Source: JANYIP01 sp031394045
Lineage (GTDB): Bacteria; Actinomycetota; Actinomycetes; Prado026
Direction of reading: 5' to 3'
Assembly (NCBI GenBank): GCA_031394045.1
Contig: JANMWN010000160.1
Coordinates: 1-13,600, forward strand
Length of the DNA stretch: 13,600 nt
The notes beneath the pieces were generated by a model, which was given only the letters and a program-made list of their open reading frames with translations, searched no databases and was not told where the DNA came from. Shown piece by piece: positions 7,087-13,600 of this stretch (the first letter of the stretch is position 1; every line of letters starts with the position of its first letter). A program made the position numbers and the translations under genes.

Positions 7087-7641
7087 ATGAACGAGCCGCT
7101 GGAGCCCGAGATCACGCAGTCCGCGATGGGGGGTGACCCTGTCGCGATGGATGCGGTGGCCAGGCACTTCCGGCCCGCCGTCTACCGCTACTGCCGTGCC
7201 CACCTGCCGGACCCGCAGGCGGCCGATGACGTGACGCAGGAGGTGCTCATGGCCATGATCCAGGCACTGCCTCGTCATCAGGCCGCCGATCACTCCGTCT
7301 CCGCGTTCGTCTTCGGCATCGCGGCGAACAAGGTGGCGATGTGGCACCGAGCCAGCTATCGGCGACGCGAGGACCTGCACGACGATGCACCGGAGCGGGC
7401 CGACTTGTCTCCCGGCCCCTCGGATGTCGCTCAGGCAGGCGACGCGATGGTCCGGATCGACGCTGCGTTGAGCACGCTTCCTGGTCAGCTGCGCCAGATC
7501 CTGCTTCTGCGGATCGCCGCCGGTCTCTCAGCCGAGGAGACCGGGCAGGTCCTGGGCATGAGCCCGGGTGCGGTACGGGTGGCACAGCACCGAGCCCTGA
7601 CCAGGCTGCGCCAGTCAGCGGACCTGGAGGCACTTCGATGA
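7087..7641 (+). CDS. ECF RNA polymerase sigma factor, SigD/ShbA-like
   Basis: This 184-residue ECF sigma factor should direct RNA polymerase to a small regulon. Sigma region 2 covers about residues 20-93 (AVYRYCRAHLPDPQAADDVT, QEVLMAMIQALP, then FVFGIAANKVAMWHRASYRRRED). Region 4 covers about 122-177 (LPGQLRQILLLRIAAGLSAE, then ETGQVLGMSPGAVRVAQHRA), with a helix-turn-helix. The AFVFGIAANKVA and GLSAEET...GAVRVAQHRAL blocks are characteristic of the actinobacterial SigD/ShbA group; ShbA in Streptomyces drives the principal sigma gene and SigD in mycobacteria acts in stationary phase or stress. The exact role here is inferred. A GAGGG lies 3-4 bases before the ATG, a short spacing. The stop overlaps the next ATG (ATGA), so it is co-translated with a membrane partner. 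Confidence 0.92.
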   Translation: MNEPLEPEITQSAMGGDPVAMDAVARHFRPAVYRYCRAHLPDPQAADDVTQEVLMAMIQALPRHQAADHSVSAFVFGIAANKVAMWHRASYRRREDLHDDAPERADLSPGPSDVAQAGDAMVRIDAALSTLPGQLRQILLLRIAAGLSAEETGQVLGMSPGAVRVAQHRALTRLRQSADLEALR

Positions 7642-8543
7642 GCAATCTGAACCCGCCGTCGCTTGGCGACCTTCCAGACCCCATCGAGTTCGAGCAGATC
7701 GCAGCTTCAGACACACTGATCGAGCAGATCGCGCACCGATACCCGCCCCCCGGCGATCCCCTTGCCGCCGACCTCGCCCGCTGGTTGGACCGTCTCGACG
7801 TCGAGCTGCACGCCAGCCAGCTGCCCGGGACCTGCCCAGGTGACTCCCGCCTGGAAGCCACTCAGTCACGGAGCAGCGCCACCCCTTCCAGGGTACGAGC
7901 AGGCGCGCCAGCCCGACGCCGTCTGGTCGTGGCCACTGTCGCCGCGTCGGTCCTGGCTCTTGCAGGAACGGGGGTCGCAGCGGCCGCGCCCGGTTCCTTC
8001 CTCTACCCGGCCCACCAAGTGATCTTCGGCGGCCCCTCGGCCGATGAACGGCTCCTCGCCGACGCGACCAAGTCTCTCGACCAAGCGCAGAAGATCATCA
8101 CGACGGCCCGCGGTCAGTCCGTCCCCAGCGCCGGCGAACTCGCGAAGGCGCGAGAGCTGCTCAAGGGTGCCTCCAGCCTGCTCGCCGAAGCTCCGGCATC
8201 GGCGCCGCGCACAGCGCTGCTCGTTCGCTGGCAACAACTCTCGGACTCCCTCGCCGCGTTGACGCCCACGTCCCCAGGGCAGCCCACCAAGCACCCCCAG
8301 CCGCGACCCCAGACGAGTACATCGCCGTCGCCGGGGGCCAGCAGCGACGCAGGAGGCGGCAACCACACCAGTGAGGGCGGAGACCAGGCCGACACCGGCG
8401 GCGTAGATGGCAACTCGGGATCTTCTAGCAGCGGACCCAGCACGGACGGCACGGACGGCAGGGACGGAAACAACTCCTCGACACCGCCCACCAGCTCGTC
8501 TGGTGACGGGGCCAGTACCAGCGGTGATGGCGCCGGCAACTGA
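7638..8543 (+). CDS. Single-span membrane protein, probable anti-sigma factor
   Basis: This is a 301-residue protein translated from an ATG that overlaps the sigma-factor stop, with GGAGG at 7626-7630 and a 7-nt spacer. Its layout is that of a membrane anti-sigma factor. A cytoplasmic N-terminus of about 94 residues contains a helical sigma-binding-like stretch (ADLARWLDRLDVEL, 44-57). A basic patch (ARRR) precedes one membrane helix at about 95-117. An external part begins PGSFLYPAHQVIFGGPSADE, reminiscent of DUF5667, followed by a helical region. From about residue 205 there is a Pro/Thr/Ser then Gly/Ser/Asp/Asn-rich tail. Length and topology resemble mycobacterial RsdA, the SigD inhibitor, but I see no diagnostic motif linking them. 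There is no zinc-binding HXXXCXXC, so it is not a ZAS-type anti-sigma. Function is inferred mainly from gene coupling and topology. Confidence 0.75.
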   Translation: MSNLNPPSLGDLPDPIEFEQIAASDTLIEQIAHRYPPPGDPLAADLARWLDRLDVELHASQLPGTCPGDSRLEATQSRSSATPSRVRAGAPARRRLVVATVAASVLALAGTGVAAAAPGSFLYPAHQVIFGGPSADERLLADATKSLDQAQKIITTARGQSVPSAGELAKARELLKGASSLLAEAPASAPRTALLVRWQQLSDSLAALTPTSPGQPTKHPQPRPQTSTSPSPGASSDAGGGNHTSEGGDQADTGGVDGNSGSSSSGPSTDGTDGRDGNNSSTPPTSSSGDGASTSGDGAGN

Positions 8544-8559
8544 GGCAGCGGTCAGGGTT

Positions 8560-8603
8560 AGTCCTGGGTCAGTCCTGGGTCAGTCCTGGGTCAGTCTCGG
8601 GCT
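8560..8603. repeat. 11-bp tandem repeat, three perfect copies plus one degenerate
   Basis: AGTCCTGGGTC occurs at 8560-8570, 8571-8581 and 8582-8592 without a break, followed by a diverged copy at 8593-8603. It begins 17 bases after the stop of the probable anti-sigma gene and lies about 220 bases before the cyclase gene. It does not sit in a coding frame that I believe. An 11-bp period is about one helical turn, which suits a multi-copy protein-binding site, but slippage during replication explains it equally well. The remaining 8604-8825 stretch should contain the cyclase promoter; I see no clear -35/-10 pair. Confidence 0.9.
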
Positions 8604-8825
8604 CACTCCGGTGCGACTCGACCAAGAAGTCGGAATGGCCGCGGAGCCAGTGGCCAAGTCGCCGACGCGACGGGTCGGGTCGGGCAGCCAGGATGACTGG
8701 ACACAAGGGCGCGACTCCCGAAAGCGACCACTACGGCGGACCAGGTCGATATCTTTCGGGTGAGGATCCCGTCGGCCGGCTAGTCCGCCAGGGTCGGTCG
8801 GCGACACCAGTTGGGAGGCGAGCGC

Positions 8826-11800
8826 GTGACAACCTGTCCCCGCTGCGCCGCCGAGACGCCAGACGACGGGACGAAGTTCTGCCGTGAGTGCGGCGCGTCG
8901 ATGGTGCTGGTCCGCTCGTGCCCGTCCTGCGGGGCGGCCGACGAGGGCGGCCGGTTCTGCGGGCAATGCGGGACCGTGCTCGACGCCGCCGCAGCGAACG
9001 TCGGTGACCCGGTCCGGGTGCCCGACCGACCGGTGGCGGAGCGGCGCGTCACGTCCGTCCTGTTCGCCGACCTGGTCGGGTTCACGCCACTGGCGGAGGC
9101 ACGTGATGCCGAGGAGGTCCGCGAGCTTCTCTCGCGCTACTTCGCGCAGTGTCGTACGGTCATCGGCCGATACGGCGGTACCGTCGAGAAGTTCATCGGT
9201 GACGCCGTCATGGCCGTGTGGGGCGTACCTATCAGCCACGAGGACGACGCCGAGCGCGCGGTACGAGCTGCTCTCGAGCTCGTCCAGGCAATCTCGGCGA
9301 TGGGCGAGGACCTCGGCGCCCCTGACCTGGCTGTACGGGTCGGCGTCGTCACGGGCGAGGTAGCCGTCACGGTCGGCGCCACCGCGGAGGGCATGGTCGC
9401 CGGCGACGCGGTGAACACCGCATCCCGCGTCCAGTCTGTGGCCGAGACCGGGTCGGTATGGGTCGACGAGGGCACCCGCTCGCTCACTGCCGCTGCGATC
9501 GCGTACGCGGATGCCGGCGAGCACCTGCTCAAGGGCAAGGCCAGCCCGGTTCGACTCTGGCAGGCCCGCGCGGTGGTCGCGGAGGTGGGCGGCGGGCAGC
9601 GGGTCGACGGGCTTGAGGCACCGCTGGCCGGGCGCGACCGCGAGGTACGGGTGATCAAGGAGCTGTTCCACTCCACCCAGGAGTCCGCTCGCCCGCGCCT
9701 GGTCGTGGTCGACGGCGAGCCTGGGGTGGGCAAGTCCCGGCTGGCGTGGGAGTTCGAGAAATACGTCGATGGCCTGACGGCGACGGTGCGCTGGCATCGT
9801 GGGCGCTGTCTGTCGTACGGGGACGGGGTGGCCTTCTGGGCGCTGGCCGAGGCGCTACGGCCCCGGCTGGGGCTGACCGAGGCCGACTCGGGCGAGACCG
9901 TGACGGCCGGCCTCGAGGCTGGCCTGGCGACGTTCGTGCCGGTACCCGAGGAGCGCGACTGGCTACGTCCACGGTTGGCCGCCCTCGTCGGCGCGAGCCA
10001 GGGCGCCGGGTTCGCCCGCGAGGACCTGTTCTCCGCGTGGACGGCGTTCCTAGAGCGGCTCAGCGAAGGCGGCAACGCGGTCGTCCTAGTGATCGACGAT
10101 GCCCAGTTCGCCGACGACGGGTTGCTGGACTTCCTCGACTCCATGCTGGCCACAGCGCGCGCGCCGATCTTCGTACTCGTGCTCGCCCGGCCCGAGCTGT
10201 TGACGCGGCGACCCGAGCTCGGCGGCCGGCGGGCCAGCGTGGTCCGCCTGGACCCCCTCGACGACGCGGCGATGGCGACACTGGTCGACGGACTCGTGGT
10301 CGGGCTCCCGGCGCAGGTCAGGACCGCCCTCGTGGCGCGCGCCGAGGGCGTGCCGTTGTTCGCCATCGAGACCGTACGGGCACTGATCGACCGGGACGCT
10401 GTGGTACCTCGCGAGGGCCATTACGTGCCAGCCGACGGCGTCGAGCTCGACCTTGCCGCGATCGGTGCCCCCGCGTCGTTGCAGGCACTCGTCGCCGCTC
10501 GGCTCGATGCCCTGTCGCCGAGCGAGCGAGCCGTCGTCGCCAACGCCAGCGTGCTCGGAACATCGTTCACCAAGGCGGGTCTCATCGCGGTCAGCGCCGA
10601 CCCCGCTGGCATCGACGAGGCCCTGTCTGCCTTGCAGCGCAAGGAGATCATCGCCGTCCAGCAGGACCGATTCTCGGCCGAGCGAGGGCAGTTCCGGTTC
10701 GTGCAGGCCGTCGTGCGCCAGGTCGCGTACGGCACGCTGTCCCGTCGTGATCGAAAGCAGCGGCACGTCGCCGCAGCCGACTTCCTCGCCACCCAGCCAG
10801 ACCCGGGCGACGACCTCACCGTCGTGATCGCGCAGCACCTGCTCGACGCCGTCGATGCCATGGGGAGCATGGACGCCGACCTGGGCGACCTCGTCCCGAG
10901 GGCGTGCGCGCTGCTCGAGCGGGCCGGCCACCGCGCGAAGGCACTCGGATCGTCGGCCGAGGCCCGCCGCCGGTTCGAGGCAGCGCTCGCTCGGAGCACC
11001 GACATCGAGGACCGGGCCCGACTGCACTTCGCCTGCGGGCAGGCGGCCCAGGATGCCGGCGACTACCAAGGGGGCGCAGCTCACGCACAAGCGGCCATGG
11101 AGCTGTACGACGAGCTGGAGCGGCCGATCGACGCGGGCTCCGCAGCGGGCATCGCCGCCCTGTCGCTGCAGATCCTCTCGGACTTCGACGGGGTGATCGC
11201 GCTGGCCGAACCGCGCTGGCAGGCACTGGAGGGGATCCGCGACTCGGAGCGGGCCCTGCTGAGCCTCGCCGGCCCGCTGGCCAACTCGCACTTCGAGCTC
11301 GAGGACCTGGCTCGAGCCGGCAGGTACGTCGAACGACGGGTCTTCCTGGCCGAAGCGGTCGGTGATCCCGAGCAGCTGGCCAAGGCCATGATCAACATGG
11401 GTGGTCGCTACCAGGCGACGGGTGGCCCCAGGATCAGCCGAGCCCTGTACGAAGGGGCCGCTGACGTCGCGCGGACGCACGACCTCCCCGGTGCGCTCGC
11501 TCACGCCCTGATCAACCTGAGCACGGTCCTGATGAGCCGCGACCTGCCGGCGGCGATTGACGCGCTCTTCGAGGCGCGCGACATGGCCCGCCGCGCCGGC
11601 GTGTCCGGCATGGCCGACTACGCGGCCGGCAACTGCTCCTCGGCGCTGTGGTCCGCTGGCCGGCTGGCGGAGTCGCGGCAGGTGGTTCAGGAGGCCGTCG
11701 AGACCGCGACGACGCCGACAGTGCGATGGGGACTCGCCGTCGTCGAGGCCTACCTGGCCGACGCGCAGGGCGAGCCATTGCCGCCACTGCCAGACATCGA

Positions 11801-12371
11801 GACCGCGCTGAGCTCATGGGACCTGGCCGCCCGAGGCTCCCTCGACGCGTTGCGGCTGCTGACGCAGGGCGACGTACAGGGTGCCGCCGCTCTGTCGGAG
11901 GCCACTCTGGCGCACCAGCTCAGCTCGTCCGGTCTCGAGGACGACTTCATGCACTTCTGGCCGCCCCTGGTACGGGCCGCGCTCGCGGCCGGGGACGTGC
12001 CCCTCGCCGAACGTCTCCTCGAGCCCGTACGGGGCGCGGCGCCCGGGTTGCTGTCCACGGCCGTCGCGGCTCACCTGCGAAACCTGCAGGGCCTGGTCGG
12101 AGCCGCCCGCGGGGACGAGCCGGTCAAGGTCGAGGCCGATCTCCGTGCCGGTGTCGCGGCCCTCGCCGACTTCGGCGCGGTCGGCTGGAGCGCCCGCTCA
12201 GAGGAAGACCTCGCCCGGTGGCTGGCCGGCCAGGGCCGCGCTGTCGACGCCGCCCCGCACCTTGAGCACGCGCGGGCCACCTACGCGCAGATCGGTGCGA
12301 CCGGATGGCTGGCGCGGCTGGACTCGTTCGTCTCAGCCGGGCTGGCCGAGCACGTCGGGAGGCATGCCTGA
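8826..12371 (+). CDS. Zinc-ribbon / class III nucleotide cyclase / ATPase / helical-repeat signalling protein
   Basis: This is a large cytoplasmic multidomain protein of 1181 residues. Two zinc ribbons come first (C4, C7, C19, C22 and C32, C35, C45, C48). A class III adenylate/guanylate cyclase domain spans about 70-248. Metal-binding aspartates are D82 (LFADLVGFT) and D126 (FIGDAVMAVWG); K122 is the purine-reading lysine; N197 and R201 (GDAVNTASRV) are the transition-state pair. The position seven before N197, where Asp or Thr is common, is Met190. A STAND/AAA-like ATPase follows: PLAGRDREV at 266-274, Walker A GEPGVGKS at 297-304 and Walker B VVLVIDD at 419-425. The rest (about 680-1170) is alpha-helical with TPR-like repeats. 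Such proteins are abundant in actinobacteria, but signals and products are mostly unknown. GTG at 8826 is chosen because GGGAGGC lies 6 bases before it and the zinc ribbon starts at once. It is transcribed alone. Confidence 0.93.
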   Translation: MTTCPRCAAETPDDGTKFCRECGASMVLVRSCPSCGAADEGGRFCGQCGTVLDAAAANVGDPVRVPDRPVAERRVTSVLFADLVGFTPLAEARDAEEVRELLSRYFAQCRTVIGRYGGTVEKFIGDAVMAVWGVPISHEDDAERAVRAALELVQAISAMGEDLGAPDLAVRVGVVTGEVAVTVGATAEGMVAGDAVNTASRVQSVAETGSVWVDEGTRSLTAAAIAYADAGEHLLKGKASPVRLWQARAVVAEVGGGQRVDGLEAPLAGRDREVRVIKELFHSTQESARPRLVVVDGEPGVGKSRLAWEFEKYVDGLTATVRWHRGRCLSYGDGVAFWALAEALRPRLGLTEADSGETVTAGLEAGLATFVPVPEERDWLRPRLAALVGASQGAGFAREDLFSAWTAFLERLSEGGNAVVLVIDDAQFADDGLLDFLDSMLATARAPIFVLVLARPELLTRRPELGGRRASVVRLDPLDDAAMATLVDGLVVGLPAQVRTALVARAEGVPLFAIETVRALIDRDAVVPREGHYVPADGVELDLAAIGAPASLQALVAARLDALSPSERAVVANASVLGTSFTKAGLIAVSADPAGIDEALSALQRKEIIAVQQDRFSAERGQFRFVQAVVRQVAYGTLSRRDRKQRHVAAADFLATQPDPGDDLTVVIAQHLLDAVDAMGSMDADLGDLVPRACALLERAGHRAKALGSSAEARRRFEAALARSTDIEDRARLHFACGQAAQDAGDYQGGAAHAQAAMELYDELERPIDAGSAAGIAALSLQILSDFDGVIALAEPRWQALEGIRDSERALLSLAGPLANSHFELEDLARAGRYVERRVFLAEAVGDPEQLAKAMINMGGRYQATGGPRISRALYEGAADVARTHDLPGALAHALINLSTVLMSRDLPAAIDALFEARDMARRAGVSGMADYAAGNCSSALWSAGRLAESRQVVQEAVETATTPTVRWGLAVVEAYLADAQGEPLPPLPDIETALSSWDLAARGSLDALRLLTQGDVQGAAALSEATLAHQLSSSGLEDDFMHFWPPLVRAALAAGDVPLAERLLEPVRGAAPGLLSTAVAAHLRNLQGLVGAARGDEPVKVEADLRAGVAALADFGAVGWSARSEEDLARWLAGQGRAVDAAPHLEHARATYAQIGATGWLARLDSFVSAGLAEHVGRHA

Positions 12372-12578
12372 AGCGGCTGCGGGTCCGATGCAATAGTCCT
12401 TGTCGTGGCGATCGCTGTCGCGGGTGCCCAGGTTGTGCCGTGCGTCCACCTCAAGCGCAGACTGCTGACGCTGTTCGGTACGCCCTGGTGTTCCGAGGTT
12501 AGACAGGCGCTAGATATCAAAGGATCTTGAGTCTAGGTGTGCCACTTGATGATCAAGGGATTCGCGAGTCAAGCTGGG
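12372..12578. other. Gene-free stretch between the cyclase gene and the tRNA fragment
   Basis: No convincing coding region, RNA gene or terminator is seen in these 207 bases. They contain a short palindrome TTGATGATCAA at 12546-12556 and a 10-base repeat, AAGGGATTCG, at about 12555-12564 that recurs inside the tRNA fragment. If the tRNA fragment marks an integration junction, this is the last chromosomal DNA before the inserted element. Confidence 0.5.
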
Positions 12579-12620
12579 TGCGCCCGAAGGGATTCGAACC
12601 CCTAACCTTCTGATCCGTAG
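12579..12620 (-). repeat. 3' half of a tRNA-Arg(ACG) gene: probable attachment-site (att) junction
   Basis: On the minus strand, this 42-base stretch is the 3' part of a tRNA. Bases 12614-12620 give a 7-base anticodon loop CTACGGA with anticodon ACG. Bases 12609-12613 give the 3' anticodon-stem strand TCAGA. A T arm follows with stem AGGGG/CCCTT around loop TTCGAAT. Bases 12580-12586 give the 3' acceptor strand CGGGCGC, then discriminator A. The expected 5' acceptor strand GCGCCCG, the D arm and the 5' anticodon-stem strand are absent upstream. The fragment therefore begins at the anticodon loop, the usual crossover position of tyrosine recombinases that use tRNA genes. The orientation implies that the inserted DNA lies to the right (12621 onward), and that the intact tRNA gene is at its far end. 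Confidence 0.82.
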
Positions 12621-12893
12621 GTCTGCCCAAGCCCTTGTCCGGGGCTCCCCTCCGTTCACCATAGGAGCCCTCACAACGCTCTGACCTGCACGTTTGTCGC
12701 GATGCGAGTTACCGCAGCAGACCGGTCAACACCCTGTCTATCCACGCTTGACGGAGTTTTGGTTCTCACGCCGGTTCTCACGCAGCTCGCCTTGCCGGAC
12801 TCGTCAACAGGTCTTCGTCGTTTGGAGAGGCACAGTCGCCCCAGAAGTTTTGACTTCTATGTCATAGGGCTTCTATCATTGGGTGCGGGCTAG
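12621..12893. other. Terminal region of the putative integrated element: direct and inverted repeats, no gene
   Basis: These bases next to the tRNA fragment are less GC-rich than the DNA to the left and carry no believable gene. An inverted repeat GGGCTCC/GGAGCCC lies at 12642-12648 and 12664-12670 with a 15-nt loop. An 11-base direct repeat GGTTCTCACGC occurs at 12761-12771 and 12773-12783. Short direct repeats close to an att core are where integrase arm-type sites are normally found, so that is the favoured reading, as an inference. A 63-codon open frame at 12702-12893 has no recognisable features and is not called. Confidence 0.5.
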
Positions 12894-13239
12894 TCGATCA
12901 TACTCACTGACGAGGTCGACGACTGGTTCCTCGCACTCGCGGCCGACGATCAGGCGACGGCGGCTCAAGTCCAAGCAGTGATCGATGTCCCTGGCCGAGT
13001 ACGGCCTCGGACGACCCTCGGTTACCGGATCAAGAGCTCGACGATTCACAAAATGAAGGAACTCGCGACCGGAGTCTTCCGGGGCGGGCGAGGTCCGACT
13101 GCTGTTCGTGTTTGACCCCGATCGCCAGGCGGTCCTGCTGGTCGCGGGCGACAAGGCTGGCAACTGGCAGGGCTGGTACAGCAAGGCGATTCCGATGGCG
13201 GAACGCCGCTACCAGCGACGCATACGACAGAAGAGGTGA
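12894..13239 (+). pseudogene. HigB/Gp49-like RelE-superfamily toxin, broken by several one-base indels
   Basis: Homology to the phage-derived Gp49-like HigB toxin family, normally about 115-120 residues and an mRNA-cleaving RelE-fold enzyme, is visible but spread over different frames. It reads ILTDEVDDWFLALAADDQ, then TAAQVQAVIDV in frame one. An extra C in the CCC run at 12989-12991 moves it to LAEYGLGRPSV. A missing base near 13023-13024 returns it to RIKSSTIHKMKEL. An extra base near 13064 then leads to RPESSGAGEVR, LLFVFDPDRQAVLLVAGDK, AGNWQGWYSKAIPMAERRY and the end at 13239. A TAG at 12891-12893 precedes the first homologous codon in frame, and no ATG, GTG or TTG start lies between. 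Read as sequenced, translation in the first frame ends at a TGA near 13112. It is inactive unless the indels are sequencing errors. The antitoxin gene follows 5 bases later. Confidence 0.78.
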
Positions 13240-13244
13240 CGGTG

Positions 13245-13600
13245 ATGGCCCGCAAATGGGAAGACGTGCGCAAGGAGGCCGGCGTGGATCCGGCGCTGGG
13301 CCAGGCGGGAAGGTTTGAGCTACTCACCTCTGTGCGTTCGGCCAGACTGGCCGAAGTCCGCAAGAGCCGCTCGCTCACCCAGAGCGACGTCGCAGCCCAG
13401 ATGGGCGTCTCGCAAGTCCGGGTGTCACAGATAGAGCGCGGACAACTGACTGCCTCGGAAGTCGGCACCCTGGTGTCCTACGTCGAAGCCCTCGGAGGCC
13501 GGCTGACCGTGGTCGCCGACTTCGGCGACCAGTCCCTCGTGGTCGATGAACCGCGACCCCAAGAGCCGAACCGCGTACCCAAGCGGCCCTCCTCACGGAA
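13245..13600 (+). CDS. HigA-like antitoxin, Xre-family helix-turn-helix (C-terminus cut by the window edge)
   Basis: At least 118 codons are open to the window end. The N-terminus (MARKWEDVRKEAGVDPALG) is the arm typical of antitoxins paired with Gp49-like HigB. The Xre/Cro helix-turn-helix follows at about residues 35-75 (LAEVRKSRSLTQSDVAAQMG, then VSQVRVSQIERGQLTASEVG), then LVSYVEALGGRLTVVADFGD. Such proteins bind the toxin and repress their own operon. The ATG at 13245 is chosen because GAGG at 13233-13236 gives an 8-nt spacing and homology starts there; a GTG at 13242 is possible. The stop should lie just past the edge given the family's usual 110-125 residues. The gene appears intact, although the toxin in front of it is broken, so it may survive as an orphan antitoxin or as a DNA-binding regulator. 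Confidence 0.88.
   Translation, partial: MARKWEDVRKEAGVDPALGQAGRFELLTSVRSARLAEVRKSRSLTQSDVAAQMGVSQVRVSQIERGQLTASEVGTLVSYVEALGGRLTVVADFGDQSLVVDEPRPQEPNRVPKRPSSR

Noticed and set aside
8560..8603. CRISPR-like array
   Set aside because: The 11-bp units are directly adjacent with no spacers, and no cas genes are present in the window.
8580..9797. 405-codon open frame on the minus strand
   Set aside because: It is antisense to the zinc-ribbon/cyclase gene, has no recognisable motif, and its composition is that of a codon shadow.
10086..11504. 472-codon open frame on the minus strand
   Set aside because: It is antisense to the ATPase and helical-repeat region, with shadow composition and no domain or ribosome-binding support.
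12546..12556. TTGATGATCAA as a possible FNR/Crp-type site
   Set aside because: The half-sites match TTGAT/ATCAA but the spacer is 1 nt rather than 4, and no oxygen-regulated gene starts nearby.
12579..12670. A complete tRNA gene
   Set aside because: Only the 3' half can be folded. No GCGCCCG acceptor strand or D arm is found upstream of the anticodon loop on the minus strand.
12702..12893. 63-codon open frame before the toxin remnant
   Set aside because: It has no ribosome-binding site, motif or coding-like composition, and it overlaps the direct repeats beside the att fragment.

Overview
The window is GC-rich bacterial DNA. It has tight GTG/ATG starts with Shine-Dalgarno sequences, a SufR-type regulator, a SigD/ShbA-like ECF sigma factor with a membrane anti-sigma partner, LppX/LprG-like lipoprotein features and a zinc-ribbon/cyclase/ATPase giant. 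Together these suggest a high-GC actinobacterium; I cannot name the genus.

Layout, left to right. (1) 1-3683, minus strand: a respiratory nitrate module read from right to left. A winged-helix regulator with three conserved-type cysteines (SufR-like) overlaps narK (nitrate/nitrite transporter). narK in turn shares an ATGA overlap with narG (nitrate reductase alpha subunit), which runs off the left edge; narHJI would be expected further left. (2) About 3880-4542, plus strand: a decayed AI-2E-family membrane permease with a frameshift, a large internal deletion, a nonsense codon and a missing C-terminus. Its end overlaps the 3' end of an intact glutaminase gene on the opposite strand (4510-5514). 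(3) 5687-8543: a probable envelope-linked unit. On the minus strand are a secreted, repeat-rich Asp/Asn/Gly/Ser protein and an overlapping lipoprotein gene. Facing away on the plus strand are an ECF sigma factor and its ATGA-coupled single-span membrane partner, probably the anti-sigma factor. The 259-bp divergent region is rich in inverted repeats. (4) 8826-12371, plus strand: one 1181-residue protein with two zinc ribbons, a class III nucleotide cyclase domain, a STAND/AAA-type ATPase and a helical-repeat C-terminus, preceded by an 11-bp tandem repeat. (5) 12579-13600: the 3' half of a tRNA-Arg(ACG) gene on the minus strand without its 5' half. This is the classic footprint of integration into a tRNA gene. 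To its right the composition changes, short direct and inverted repeats appear, and there is a HigB-type toxin gene broken by several one-base indels, followed by an apparently intact HigA-type antitoxin that reaches the right edge.

The strongest leads for something less described are the tRNA-fragment boundary with the broken toxin and retained antitoxin, and the divergent sigma/anti-sigma versus secreted-protein/lipoprotein cluster. Everything here was read by eye; no database search or folding program was run.
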